This document shows positions 17,574-26,202 of a stretch of 64,000 nt of DNA, one piece after another. The notes below the pieces were generated by a model. That model had not been told where the DNA came from. It saw only the letters and a list, made by a program, of their open reading frames with translations, and did no database searches. The position numbers were made by a program, and so were the translations under genes. Every line of letters begins with the position of its first letter. The stretch's first letter is position 1. Origin of the DNA: Rhodopseudomonas palustris (GTDB lineage Bacteria > Pseudomonadota > Alphaproteobacteria > Rhizobiales > Xanthobacteraceae); contig NZ_QYYD01000005.1 in NCBI RefSeq assembly GCF_003591005.1, positions 1 through 64,000 on the forward strand. Direction: 5' to 3'.

Positions 17574-17914
17574 TGTCCTTTGACCTGCGGGCGTCCCCAG
17601 CGGGCGGGTTCACACGCCTGTCGCATCGCACGGCCGGCGCCCGGCGGGCAAGCGCTTCGCCCCGTGGCCGATTGCCCGGGATAGTCGATAGACCAGACCG
17701 GATCGGCCTGAATGCGGCAACGCCCCGGCGCTGCGGCTGGTGCCACATTGCAAGGTTTTGGCGCTGCGCCTGCAATTGCCGTCGATGAGCCTGCCGGATT
17801 TTCGTTGAACCTTTTGCCGCAACGCGCGGCCAACGCAGGTACCTCGGTAGCCTCACGGCGGATCAAGATCGCGTGCAGCGATCGCTGCGTCCCGCCTTTC
17901 CCAAAGGACTGACG
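17574..17914. other. Divergent intergenic region without a gene
   Basis: These 341 bases separate the dedA-like gene (minus) from the small membrane protein gene (plus). The short reading frames here have no ribosome site or recognisable protein pattern. It should hold two promoters, but I saw no clear -35/-10 pair or terminator. Confidence 0.6.
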
Positions 17915-18454
17915 ATGATTGGATCTGTGATGATGTGCGCCAGCGTGGCGCTGTTTCTGCTCGGGATGCTCGGTGGCATCGTCATGGGCATCCAGCACGA
18001 TTTCACGCTTGGGCCGGCCCACGCCCATCTCAACCTGATCGGCGGCGTGATGTTGTTCCTGTTTGGGCTGTATTATCGGCTGGTTCCAGGAGCCGCCGCT
18101 GGTCGCCTGCCCCGGATCCAAGGTGGGCTGCACATCGTCGGCGCGGTGTTGTTCCCGCTCGGCATCGCCCTTTCCATTACGCAGGGTCCGGCCTATATGC
18201 CCGTTCCGGTCGTCGGCTCACTGGTCGTGACCGCGGCTGTAGCGCTGTTTGGGATTATCGTGATCCGTACCGCCCGGGCCGAAGCGCGACCGCTGCGACA
18301 TCCGCATCCGACCGACCGGCGCCACGGCCCGCACCCGGCGTCACATTCCCAGCCCTTCCATGGCATAGTGCAGCACAGCGATTCGTCCGGCGCAGGGCGC
18401 CGGCAGGACCTCAGGACAGACTCTCAGACTCATGGCCAAGGCATTAAAGGCTAG
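17915..18454 (+). CDS. Small multi-spanning membrane protein, function unknown
   Basis: A 179-residue protein with four hydrophobic segments (roughly 5-26, 37-55, 68-88, 98-118) and a polar, His/Arg-rich tail. The GPAHAHLNLIGGVMLFLFGLYY motif, with two His in the second segment, resembles small proteins related to the core of haem-copper oxidase subunit I, but I cannot assign a function. ATG 17915 follows AAAGGAC by 5 bases. The last 23 bases overlap the start of parE in another frame, so the two are likely to be co-transcribed and translationally linked; the tail may vary between strains. Confidence 0.75.
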   Translation: MIGSVMMCASVALFLLGMLGGIVMGIQHDFTLGPAHAHLNLIGGVMLFLFGLYYRLVPGAAAGRLPRIQGGLHIVGAVLFPLGIALSITQGPAYMPVPVVGSLVVTAAVALFGIIVIRTARAEARPLRHPHPTDRRHGPHPASHSQPFHGIVQHSDSSGAGRRQDLRTDSQTHGQGIKG

Positions 18455-20477
18455 CTCGAAATCGAAACCCGACCTGTTCGGCGCGGCCCCCAAAGTCGCC
18501 GCCCCGCGGCCGCCGGCCAAGCCGGCTGGTGCCGAGGACGGCTACACCGCCGCCGACATCGAGGTGCTCGAAGGGCTTGAACCAGTCCGCCGCCGTCCCG
18601 GAATGTATATCGGCGGCACCGACGAGAAGGCGCTGCACCATCTGTTCGCCGAGGTCATCGACAACTCGATGGACGAGGCGCTGGCCGGCCACGCCACCTT
18701 CATCGAGGTCGAGCTCGGCGCCGACGGCTTCCTCACCGTCTCCGACAACGGCCGTGGCATTCCGGTTGATCCGCATCCGAAATTTCCGAAGAAGTCGGCG
18801 CTCGAGGTGATCATGTGCACGCTGCACGCCGGCGGCAAGTTCGACAGCAAGGTGTACGAGACGTCGGGCGGTCTGCACGGCGTCGGCGTCAGCGTCGTCA
18901 ATGCGTTGTCGTCGCGTCTTGAAGTGGAAGTCGCGCGCAATCAGCAGCTCAGCCGCATGGTGTTCGCGCGCGGCATTCCGCAGGGCAAGCTGGAGAATCT
19001 CGGCAAGATCACCAACCGCCGCGGTACCCGCGTCCGCTTCAAGCCCGACACCGACATCTTCGGCGCCAAGGCGGCGTTCAAGCCGCAGCGTCTGTTCAAG
19101 ATGGCGCGGTCGAAGGCGTACCTGTTCGGCGGCGTCAAGATCCGCTGGAAATGCGATCCCGAACTGCTCAAGGGCATCGAGGACGTCCCGGCCGAGGATG
19201 AATTCCACTTCCCCGGCGGCCTCAAGGATTTTCTGGCAGCCGCGATCCACACCGACACGCTGGTGCATCCCGACATTTTCGCCGGCAAGAGCGGCCGCAA
19301 CGGCGCCCATGGCGCCTGCGAATGGGCGGTGGCGTGGACCGCGGACGCGGACGGCTTCATGTCGTCTTATACCAACACGGTGCCGACGCCGGACGGCGGC
19401 ACCCATGAAGCCGGCATGCGCAGCGCCCTGCTCCGCGGCCTCAAGGACCACGCCGAACGCGTCGGCCAGGGCAAGCGCGGCGCTTTGATCACCTCCGAAG
19501 ACGTCATGGTCGGCGCCGCGGTGATGCTCTCGGTATTCGTCCGCGAACCCGAATTCCAGGGCCAGACCAAGGACCGCCTCGCCACCGCCGAGGCCCAGAA
19601 GATTGTCGAACAAGCCATCAAGGACCCGTTCGACCACTGGCTGTCCGGCAACCCGGTGCAGGCCAACAAGCTCCTGGACTTCGTCATCGAGCGCGCCGAG
19701 GAGCGGCTGCGTCGCCGGCAGGAAAAGGAAATCTCGCGCAAGACCGCGGTGAAGAAGCTGCGGCTGCCCGGCAAGCTGGCCGACTGCACCTCGACCGCGG
19801 CCGAAGGCTCCGAACTGTTCATCGTCGAAGGCGACTCGGCCGGCGGCAGCGCCAAGCAGGCGCGCGACCGCAAGACGCAAGCTGTGCTCCCGTTGCGCGG
19901 CAAGATCCTCAACGTCGCCTCGGCCGGCAAGGACAAGGTGGTGGCGAACGCCCAACTGTCCGACCTGATCCAGGCGCTCGGCGCCGGCACCGGGGTGAAC
20001 TATCGCGAGGAAGACCTGCGCTACGCGCGCATCATCATCATGACCGACGCCGACGTCGACGGCGCCCACATCGCCTCGCTGCTGATCACCTTCTTCTATC
20101 GGCAGATGCCGAAGCTGATCGACGAGGGCCACCTCTATCTTGCGGTGCCGCCGCTGTATCGCCTGACCCATGGCGCCAAGACGGTGTACGCCCGCGACGA
20201 CGCCCACAAGGCCGAGCTGCTGAAGAAGGAATTCAACGCCAACGCCAAGGTCGATGTCGGCCGTTTCAAAGGCCTCGGCGAGATGATGCCGGCGCAGCTC
20301 AAGGATACCACGATGGATCCGGCCAAGCGCACCCTGCTCCGCGTCGTGCTGCTTCCCGACGACCGCGAAGGTACCGCCGACTCCGTCGAGCGCCTGATGG
20401 GCACCAAGGCCGAAGCGAGGTTTGCGTTCATCAGCGACAAGGCGGAGTTTGCCAGCGAGGAAATGCTCGACGTGTAG
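18432..20477 (+). CDS. parE: DNA topoisomerase IV subunit B
   Basis: ParE is the ATPase subunit of topoisomerase IV, which decatenates daughter chromosomes with ParC. The 681-residue protein has a Lys/Pro/Ala-rich leader (1-35) and the GHKL ATPase domain, with RRRPGMYIGGTD, EVIDNSMDEAL and the ATP-lid region TSGGLHGVG. A transducer domain follows, then the TOPRIM domain with EGDSAGGSAKQ, PLRGKILNV and MTDADVDGAHI. Full length for the family. Lacking gyrase-B-specific insertions, it fits parE better than gyrB. ParC is not in the window. Confidence 0.95.
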   Translation: MAKALKASSKSKPDLFGAAPKVAAPRPPAKPAGAEDGYTAADIEVLEGLEPVRRRPGMYIGGTDEKALHHLFAEVIDNSMDEALAGHATFIEVELGADGFLTVSDNGRGIPVDPHPKFPKKSALEVIMCTLHAGGKFDSKVYETSGGLHGVGVSVVNALSSRLEVEVARNQQLSRMVFARGIPQGKLENLGKITNRRGTRVRFKPDTDIFGAKAAFKPQRLFKMARSKAYLFGGVKIRWKCDPELLKGIEDVPAEDEFHFPGGLKDFLAAAIHTDTLVHPDIFAGKSGRNGAHGACEWAVAWTADADGFMSSYTNTVPTPDGGTHEAGMRSALLRGLKDHAERVGQGKRGALITSEDVMVGAAVMLSVFVREPEFQGQTKDRLATAEAQKIVEQAIKDPFDHWLSGNPVQANKLLDFVIERAEERLRRRQEKEISRKTAVKKLRLPGKLADCTSTAAEGSELFIVEGDSAGGSAKQARDRKTQAVLPLRGKILNVASAGKDKVVANAQLSDLIQALGAGTGVNYREEDLRYARIIIMTDADVDGAHIASLLITFFYRQMPKLIDEGHLYLAVPPLYRLTHGAKTVYARDDAHKAELLKKEFNANAKVDVGRFKGLGEMMPAQLKDTTMDPAKRTLLRVVLLPDDREGTADSVERLMGTKAEARFAFISDKAEFASEEMLDV

Positions 20478-20566
20478 TTGGCGAGCGGCGCTGCTGCTTA
20501 ACGCAGCTCTGCAACCTCTCTGCGAACGAAGCGTTGGATGGTGGTCTCGCAATTCGGGAGAACGCC

Positions 20567-21034
20567 ATGTGGCGCACCGCGCTGGCCCTGACCACTTTCG
20601 CCCTGCTCGCCGCCACGCCCGCAGCGGCCCAAGCTCCTCTCGACTGGCAACGCTACAACGTCGCCGCCAACTCCGCCGCGGCTGACGTTCCGCGGGCGAT
20701 CTTCAGCGAGGACGCGGGTCCTGCGACGGACGGCGCCGGCCGACGCTTTGCCAGCGCTGACGGTCGCGCCGATCTCACCGTGCAGGCGATCCCCAACGAG
20801 CGCGGCTTGTCTCCCTCGGCGTTTCTTGCAGCGCGCAATCCGCCGTCCGGGATCATTTACCGCCGCGTGACGCCGCGGTTCTTCGTCGTCTCCAGCGTTC
20901 GCGACGGCCGGATCTGGTACAATCGCTGCAACCGCGCCGCCGGCGCGATGCACTGCGTGCTGATGAACTACCCGGCCAGCGAAAAACGCAAATGGGATGC
21001 GGTTGTCACGCGGGTGAGCCGGTCGCTGCGCTGA
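20567..21034 (+). CDS. Exported small hypothetical protein
   Basis: A 155-residue protein with a clear Sec signal peptide (MWRTALALTTFALLAATPAAAQA, cut after AQA), so periplasmic or secreted. The mature part has no motif I recognise; two Cys (in YNRCNR and MHCVL) may form a disulfide. It resembles small secreted proteins common in Bradyrhizobium-type genomes. GGGAG lies 6 bases before ATG 20567; the frame opens earlier at 20534 but without a ribosome site. It is 89 bp after parE on the same strand. Confidence 0.75.
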   Translation: MWRTALALTTFALLAATPAAAQAPLDWQRYNVAANSAAADVPRAIFSEDAGPATDGAGRRFASADGRADLTVQAIPNERGLSPSAFLAARNPPSGIIYRRVTPRFFVVSSVRDGRIWYNRCNRAAGAMHCVLMNYPASEKRKWDAVVTRVSRSLR

Positions 21035-21055
21035 CAGCCGCCACCACAAGCCCTC

Positions 21056-21166
21056 CGTCATTGCGAGCACCCGGATCGGCGCTTCGCGCCGTCCGAGTGC
21101 AGGCTACGCGAAGCAATCCAGAGCCCCGCGCACAGCCTGGATTGCTTCGCTGCGCTCGCAATGACG
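21056..21166. repeat. Palindromic intergenic repeat (CGTCATTGCGAGC family), left arm interrupted
   Basis: The outer ends are CGTCATTGCGAGC and its complement GCTCGCAATGACG, and the inner arms are AAGCAATCCAG and CTGGATTGCTT. Unlike the other four copies in the window, the left arm has about 40 extra bases, which themselves contain the hairpin GGCGCTTCGCGCC. The right arm is standard. It looks like a repeat with a small nested insertion. Confidence 0.8.
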
Positions 21167-21270
21167 ACTGCTGTTAAGGTGCGGTACTCAGCTCGCATTG
21201 TCCTACGTTTCCGCCATAAGCAGCTTTGATCCTGCTTGAACAAGCCAGCGAAACTGTGCCTAATCGCCCC

Positions 21271-21459
21271 ATGCGCACCCTGTTTCTCATCATCGGCCTG
21301 CTGGCCGTCGTCATGGGGCTGATCTGGACCGGCCAGGGCGCCGGGCTGATTCAGTGGCCGGCGCAGAGCTTCATGATCAACCAGTCGCAATGGATGTGGT
21401 ACGGCGCCTCGACCGCATTCGGCGGGCTGCTGCTGATCCTGATCTCGCGCAAGGTGTGA
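21271..21459 (+). CDS. Small two-helix membrane protein
   Basis: A 62-residue protein with two hydrophobic segments (3-24 and 40-58) separated by a short loop, WPAQSFMINQSQ. It resembles a small conserved membrane protein of unknown function in Rhizobiales. ATG 21271 follows no strong ribosome site. Its TGA overlaps the probable GTG start of the next gene (GTGA), which supports both as real, coupled genes. Confidence 0.7.
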   Translation: MRTLFLIIGLLAVVMGLIWTGQGAGLIQWPAQSFMINQSQWMWYGASTAFGGLLLILISRKV

Positions 21460-22910
21460 GATTGGCGACGCCGTCGAAGAAGACGCTGAGTGCCGAGACG
21501 CTGGCTGGCCTCGGCGCGCGGCGATTGGCGGCGCTCTTGATGGAGATCGCGGCCGACGATGCGGCGATCAAGCGGCGCCTGCGACTGGAGTTGACCGCCC
21601 ACAAGAATCCCGACGCCCTCGCTGCGGAGGTTCGCAAGCGACTCGGCCAGATCGGGCGCGCCACCTCACCGCTCGATACGCGACAGGCCCGCCAGCTCGC
21701 TTCCGAGCTCGACCGCCAACGCCGTACCATCGTTGAGCGGATTGCAAAGGTCGATGCCGCCGAAGCACTGAGCTTGATGTGGCAGTTCACCGATATGGCA
21801 ACCGAAGTGGTCTATCGTTGCACCGATCGAGACGATCTCGTGGGCGACGTGTTCACGCAAGCCAGCGAGGATCTCGGACCGCTCGCCGCGGCGGCCAAGC
21901 TCGAGCCCGCCGTGCTGGCCAATCGGGCCTTCGAAGCCCTGCAACAGAAAAGCTACGGTCCCTACGGCAGGTTGATCGAGACGATTGCCCCCTCGCTGGG
22001 CGCCTCGGGTCTTGCCCATCTCGAAGCGCGGTTCAAGGACCTCGCCAAAGCTCCCGTCAAGACCCCCGCCAAGAGAAATCGCGAGGTGATCGGGTACAGC
22101 CTGGAAGGTCCGATCTACCAAGACGAGTTTGAACTGACTAATCGCGCGAGCATCATCCGCAACGCCTTGCTGCAGATCGCCGATGTGCGCGGCGACGTCG
22201 ACTCCTACGTCGCGCAATTCGACGAGATCCAACGCAAGTCTCCCGGCGTCGCCACCGAGATCGCGCAACGACTGATCGCGGCCAATCGCCCGGCGGATGC
22301 GCTCAGCATTCTCGATGCCGCCCAACATCGCCGGCCGGATCTGCGCGTCGTCGACTGGGATGATACGCGGATCGATGCGCTGGACGCGCTCGGCCGCGAT
22401 GACGAAGCCCAGGCAGCGCGCTGGTCGTGCTTCGAGCGCAGCCTCAGTTCGGAACATTTGCGCGCGTATCTGCAGCGCCTGCCGGATTTCGAAGACGTGG
22501 AAGCCGAACGCCGGGCGCTCGATCACGTCGAAACATATCAGCACCCAATCCGGGCCCTGGCGTTTCTGCTATCCTGGCCCGCCCATGAGCGCGCCGCACG
22601 GTTCATCATCCGGCACGCCGGCAAGCTCGACGGCAACATCTACGAGATCCTGTCGCCCGCCGCCGACGCGCTCGCCGGCAAACATCCGCTGGCGGCAACG
22701 CTGGCGTTGCGCGCGATGATCGATTTCACCCTCAAGCAAGATCGAACAGCGCGCTATCGTCACGCTGCCCGCCATTTGCTGGAATGTGAAAGCCTTGCTG
22801 CAGGCATCAGCGATTTCGCTGACTTCGACAATCACGTCACCTACAAGCTTCGCCTGCGCTCGGAGCACGGCCGCAAAGCAAGCTTCTGGAGCCTGCTCGC
22901 GGCGGACTAA
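21456..22910 (+). CDS. DUF6880-like protein, function unknown
   Basis: A 484-residue soluble, helix-rich protein starting near TPSKKTLSAETLAGLG. The opening part, LLMEIAADDAAIKRRLRLEL, and the repeat-like helical hairpins further on match what I recall of the DUF6880 family in Rhizobiales; no enzyme motif is visible. The start is either GTG 21456, overlapping the previous stop, or TTG 21462. The frame extends back to 21354, but that part overlaps the small membrane gene. Low-information name; function unknown. Confidence 0.7.
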   Translation: MRLATPSKKTLSAETLAGLGARRLAALLMEIAADDAAIKRRLRLELTAHKNPDALAAEVRKRLGQIGRATSPLDTRQARQLASELDRQRRTIVERIAKVDAAEALSLMWQFTDMATEVVYRCTDRDDLVGDVFTQASEDLGPLAAAAKLEPAVLANRAFEALQQKSYGPYGRLIETIAPSLGASGLAHLEARFKDLAKAPVKTPAKRNREVIGYSLEGPIYQDEFELTNRASIIRNALLQIADVRGDVDSYVAQFDEIQRKSPGVATEIAQRLIAANRPADALSILDAAQHRRPDLRVVDWDDTRIDALDALGRDDEAQAARWSCFERSLSSEHLRAYLQRLPDFEDVEAERRALDHVETYQHPIRALAFLLSWPAHERAARFIIRHAGKLDGNIYEILSPAADALAGKHPLAATLALRAMIDFTLKQDRTARYRHAARHLLECESLAAGISDFADFDNHVTYKLRLRSEHGRKASFWSLLAAD

Positions 22911-23023
22911 GCCGATGCTGCCCTGCGGCTGCGCGCGATCATTCATTCGAATGACTTATTCGATCACAGCACAGTCACCCGAGATGGCCACGGCCGCCGG
23001 CGGATCGAGCCCATCCTGAAAAG

Positions 23024-23950
23024 TCATGCGCTCTGCCCCACAGGCTCCGAAGCTTCGCGCGGCGATCGATAATTCATGGCTTTCAGATCCGTAATTAAAT
23101 CCGGACCGGCCGGCGTCCAGTCGAGCCGGCTTCGGGTCCAGGCGCTGGAGGCCAGCATATCCATCGTCATGAACGGAGCCAGCCAGGCGAAATGAGCGGC
23201 GGCCTCCCTCGCCGTCAAGGCGACCACCGGCACCCCGAGCCCCGCTCCGATGGTCTCTGAGATCCGGCGCAGGCTGATGCCTTCTTCGGCCACCGCATGA
23301 TAGCGGGCGCCGGCCTGGTGATGGTCGAGCGCCAACCGATACAGCCGCGCCGCGTCATCGATATGCACCGCCGGCCAGCGGTTGCTGCCGTCGCCCACAT
23401 AGGCCGAGACGCCTTTGGCGCGGCTGACGTCGATCAGCGGTGAGATCAGGCCCTGCCGCTCGGTGTCGTGCACCTGCGGCAGCCGCACCACCGCGACCGA
23501 GACGCCCTTGTCGGCCGCCTCCGCCCCGGCGCGCTCGCTGGCGATGCGTGGCAGCGCGTGGCTCCAATCCACCACGTCCTCCACAGCCGACTGTCCTGCT
23601 CCCCTGGCACCGATGCCAGTCGCCGATGTGATGATCAGCGGCCGGGTCGAACCTTTCAGCACCTCCGCCAGTGCGCCGATCACGCGCGCGTCCTTGGCGC
23701 AATTGTCGAGATAGCGCGAGAAGTCGTGGTCGAACGCCGTGTGGATCACCGCATCGGCCCGCTGGGCGCCGCGCGCGAGGCTACCGGCGTCTTCGAGCGT
23801 GCCGCGATACGGGCTGGCCCCCGCCTCGGCCAGCCAACGCTCGCCCGCGTCGGAGCGGGTCAGCCCGATCACCTGGTGGCCAGCGGCAAGCAATTCTTTC
23901 AGCACATGCGATCCGACGAAACCGGTCGCACCAGTCAGAAATACACGCAT
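23024..23950 (-). CDS. SDR-family NAD(P)-dependent oxidoreductase (extended, epimerase-like)
   Basis: A 308-residue extended short-chain dehydrogenase. Residues 1-15 hold the nucleotide-binding motif GATGFVGSH. The catalytic Tyr-x3-Lys pair of classical family members is not obvious, as in many atypical NAD-dependent epimerase-like proteins. Substrate unknown. It is divergent from the HTH regulator at 24052, with only 101 bp between the start codons, so that regulator probably controls it. Confidence 0.85.
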   Translation of the reverse strand: MRVFLTGATGFVGSHVLKELLAAGHQVIGLTRSDAGERWLAEAGASPYRGTLEDAGSLARGAQRADAVIHTAFDHDFSRYLDNCAKDARVIGALAEVLKGSTRPLIITSATGIGARGAGQSAVEDVVDWSHALPRIASERAGAEAADKGVSVAVVRLPQVHDTERQGLISPLIDVSRAKGVSAYVGDGSNRWPAVHIDDAARLYRLALDHHQAGARYHAVAEEGISLRRISETIGAGLGVPVVALTAREAAAHFAWLAPFMTMDMLASSAWTRSRLDWTPAGPDLITDLKAMNYRSPREASEPVGQSA

Positions 23951-24051
23951 CGAAACCCTCTGTGTTTTTGCGTCTTCCGCGAATTTCGCGCTATGCTTCG
24001 TCCTGTTAAAGTCGTGACATTATCCTGGTATAAGTCTCAACAGGCTCGCAC

Positions 24052-24885
24052 ATGGCCGGTGACCACAACGCCCTTGGGTCGTATCTGCGCAGTCGCCGCA
24101 CCCGGCTCGATCCCGCGGTGCTTGGCTTTGCCGGCGGCCGACGTCGCACGCCCGGGCTGCGGCGGGAGGAAGTCGCGCAGCGCGCCAATATCAGCGCCAC
24201 CTGGTACACCTGGCTCGAACAAGGCCGCGGCGGCGCACCATCCGCCGCGGTGCTCGATCGCATCGCCAAGGGCCTGATGCTAACCGAGCCTGAGCGCGCG
24301 CATTTGTTCATGCTCGGCCTCGGCCGGCCGCCGGAAGTGCGCTACACGCCGGCCGACGGCATCACGCCGCGGCTGCAGCGCGTGCTCGACGCCATGCCGT
24401 TCAGCCCGGCCATCATCAAGACCGCGACCTGGGACGTGCTCGGCTGGAACAAGGCGGCCGCTGCGCTGCTCACCGACTATGGCCAGCTGCCGCGCGAGCA
24501 GCGCAATATCCTGCGCCTGATGTTCGGGACCGCGCGCAAACGCGTGCGGCGCGAGGATTGGAGCAGCGTGGCGCGCTTCGTGGTCGGCGCCTTCCGCGCC
24601 GACGTTGCCCGCGCCGGCGCCGCCGACACCGATGAAGTCACGCGGCTGGTCGATGAGTTGTGTTTGCTCAGCGCCGAATTCGCGGCGTTGTGGCAGAACA
24701 ACGACGTGGTCGCGCACGGCGAAGGCGTCAAATGCATCACCCACCCCGAGGCCGGCCGTCTCGACCTCGAGTTCTCGTCCTTCGCAGTCGAAGGCCGACC
24801 CGACCTCGGCATGATCGTCTACAATCCGGCCACGCCGCAGGTTGCCCAGCGCGTGCGTGAGCTGATCGAGGCGAAGGCGGACTGA
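24052..24885 (+). CDS. HTH-type regulator with MmyB-like ligand domain
   Basis: A 277-residue regulator. The N-terminal XRE-type helix-turn-helix spans about 8-75: LGSYLRSRRTRLDP, then GLRREEVAQRANISATWYTWLEQGR. The C-terminal ~180 residues match the MmyB-like (PAS-fold, possibly fatty-acid-binding) domain, with ATWDVLGWNKAAAAL and the closing DLGMIVYNPATP. Such regulators usually sit next to and control an SDR oxidoreductase, as here. The ATG follows a short AT-rich stretch that should hold both divergent promoters. Confidence 0.88.
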   Translation: MAGDHNALGSYLRSRRTRLDPAVLGFAGGRRRTPGLRREEVAQRANISATWYTWLEQGRGGAPSAAVLDRIAKGLMLTEPERAHLFMLGLGRPPEVRYTPADGITPRLQRVLDAMPFSPAIIKTATWDVLGWNKAAAALLTDYGQLPREQRNILRLMFGTARKRVRREDWSSVARFVVGAFRADVARAGAADTDEVTRLVDELCLLSAEFAALWQNNDVVAHGEGVKCITHPEAGRLDLEFSSFAVEGRPDLGMIVYNPATPQVAQRVRELIEAKAD

Positions 24886-24899
24886 TCAGGTCGTTTGCA

Positions 24900-26141
24900 T
24901 TACGGCGCCTGCGGCGAGCGCACCCGCTCGGCCCGCACGCCCAGCCCGATCAGCATCGCAGGAAACCGCTGCAGCCACGGCACGGCATCGACCAGCCGCA
25001 GCAGCGCCGGCGGCGTCGGCTTGCCCTTCAGCGCCGGGTTGATGATGCGGTCCTGCACCGCGACCTGCGCGCCCTGAATGATCCTCACCGGCAGCAGCCG
25101 GCGCGCCTGCACGGCGCCGAGGTCTGCCAGCGTCACCCCGCCGCGCTGCAGCTTTTCAGCCAGCAGATTGGCGGTCGCGACCGCATCGGCGATCGCCAGA
25201 TTGATGCCGACGCCGCCGACCGGCGACATCGCGTGCGCGGCGTCGCCGATGCACAACAGACCGGGCCGCGCCCAGCGCTTGAGCCGGTCGATCGTCACGG
25301 TCAGCAGCTTGACGTCGTCCCAACTACCCACATCGGCGATATGCGGGCGCAGCGCCGGCACGATGTCGACGATGCGTTCGCGAAACGCGTCAAGGCCGCG
25401 CGCCTTCACGGCGTCCGCCTGCCCCTTGGCGATGACAAAGGCGCATTGCCAGTAATCGCCGCGATCGATGGTGACAAGGAAGCCGCCCTCGGCGGCGTGC
25501 AAAAACGCCGGAGCCAGCGCCTGCTGCGCGCGGCCGATGCGAAACCACAGCACGTCGATCGGCGCGCCGATGTCCTCGACCTCGAGCCCGGCACAGCGCC
25601 GCACTACCGAATGGCGGCCGTCACAGCCGATGACGAGATCGGCCTCGATCCGGAGTTCGCCGTCCGGCGACCGCGCGATCACGCCGGCGATCCTGTCGCC
25701 GTCGCGAATGAGGTCCGTGGCCTCGGTCCGCCGCAGCAGCCGTAGCGACGGCAGCTTGGCGCCCTGCTCGGCGAGAAAATCGAGAAACTCCCATTGCGGC
25801 ATCATCGCGATGAAGCGCGCCGGCACGTCGAGCCGGCCGAAATCGGCCACGCGCAGATAGGTGCCGCCGAAATCGCCGCCAATGCGGCTGAGCTCCTGAT
25901 GCGGTCGTTGTAGAAATTGCTGCAGCAGCCCGAGATCGTCGAGCACCCGCATGGTCGACGGATGCACGGTGTCGCCGCGAAAATCGCGCAGAAAGTCAGC
26001 GTGCTTCTCCAGCACGATCGTGTCGATGCCGGCGCGGCCGAGCAGATAGCCCAGCATCATCCCAGCCGGTCCGCCGCCAACGATGCAGCAACGGGCTTGC
26101 AAGATGCGTCCGCTTGAGTGAGACGAAGAAGCTTCGTTCAT
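24900..26141 (-). CDS. FAD-dependent monooxygenase (PHBH/UbiH-like)
   Basis: A 413-residue class A flavoprotein monooxygenase. The FAD-binding GGGPAGMMLGYLLGRAG is at about residue 22, the NADPH/FAD motif DG is in VIGCDGRHSV (about 180), and the ribityl-binding GD is in LCIGDAAHAMSPVGGVG (about 300). Substrate unknown; aromatic hydroxylation is usual for the family. It begins 61 bp after the caspase-like gene ends on the same strand, so the two may share a transcript. Confidence 0.87.
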   Translation of the reverse strand: MNEASSSHSSGRILQARCCIVGGGPAGMMLGYLLGRAGIDTIVLEKHADFLRDFRGDTVHPSTMRVLDDLGLLQQFLQRPHQELSRIGGDFGGTYLRVADFGRLDVPARFIAMMPQWEFLDFLAEQGAKLPSLRLLRRTEATDLIRDGDRIAGVIARSPDGELRIEADLVIGCDGRHSVVRRCAGLEVEDIGAPIDVLWFRIGRAQQALAPAFLHAAEGGFLVTIDRGDYWQCAFVIAKGQADAVKARGLDAFRERIVDIVPALRPHIADVGSWDDVKLLTVTIDRLKRWARPGLLCIGDAAHAMSPVGGVGINLAIADAVATANLLAEKLQRGGVTLADLGAVQARRLLPVRIIQGAQVAVQDRIINPALKGKPTPPALLRLVDAVPWLQRFPAMLIGLGVRAERVRSPQAP

Positions 26142-26202
26142 GGCGTCCTTCGTCTCCTCGGCCGACTGGTCGTCGTGGTCGTCATTCCCACCTATGGGTC
26201 TA

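Noticed and set aside
18444-20552. Open frame of about 700 codons antisense to parE
   Set aside because: parE has clear GHKL and TOPRIM motifs in the sense frame; the antisense product has no recognisable domain.
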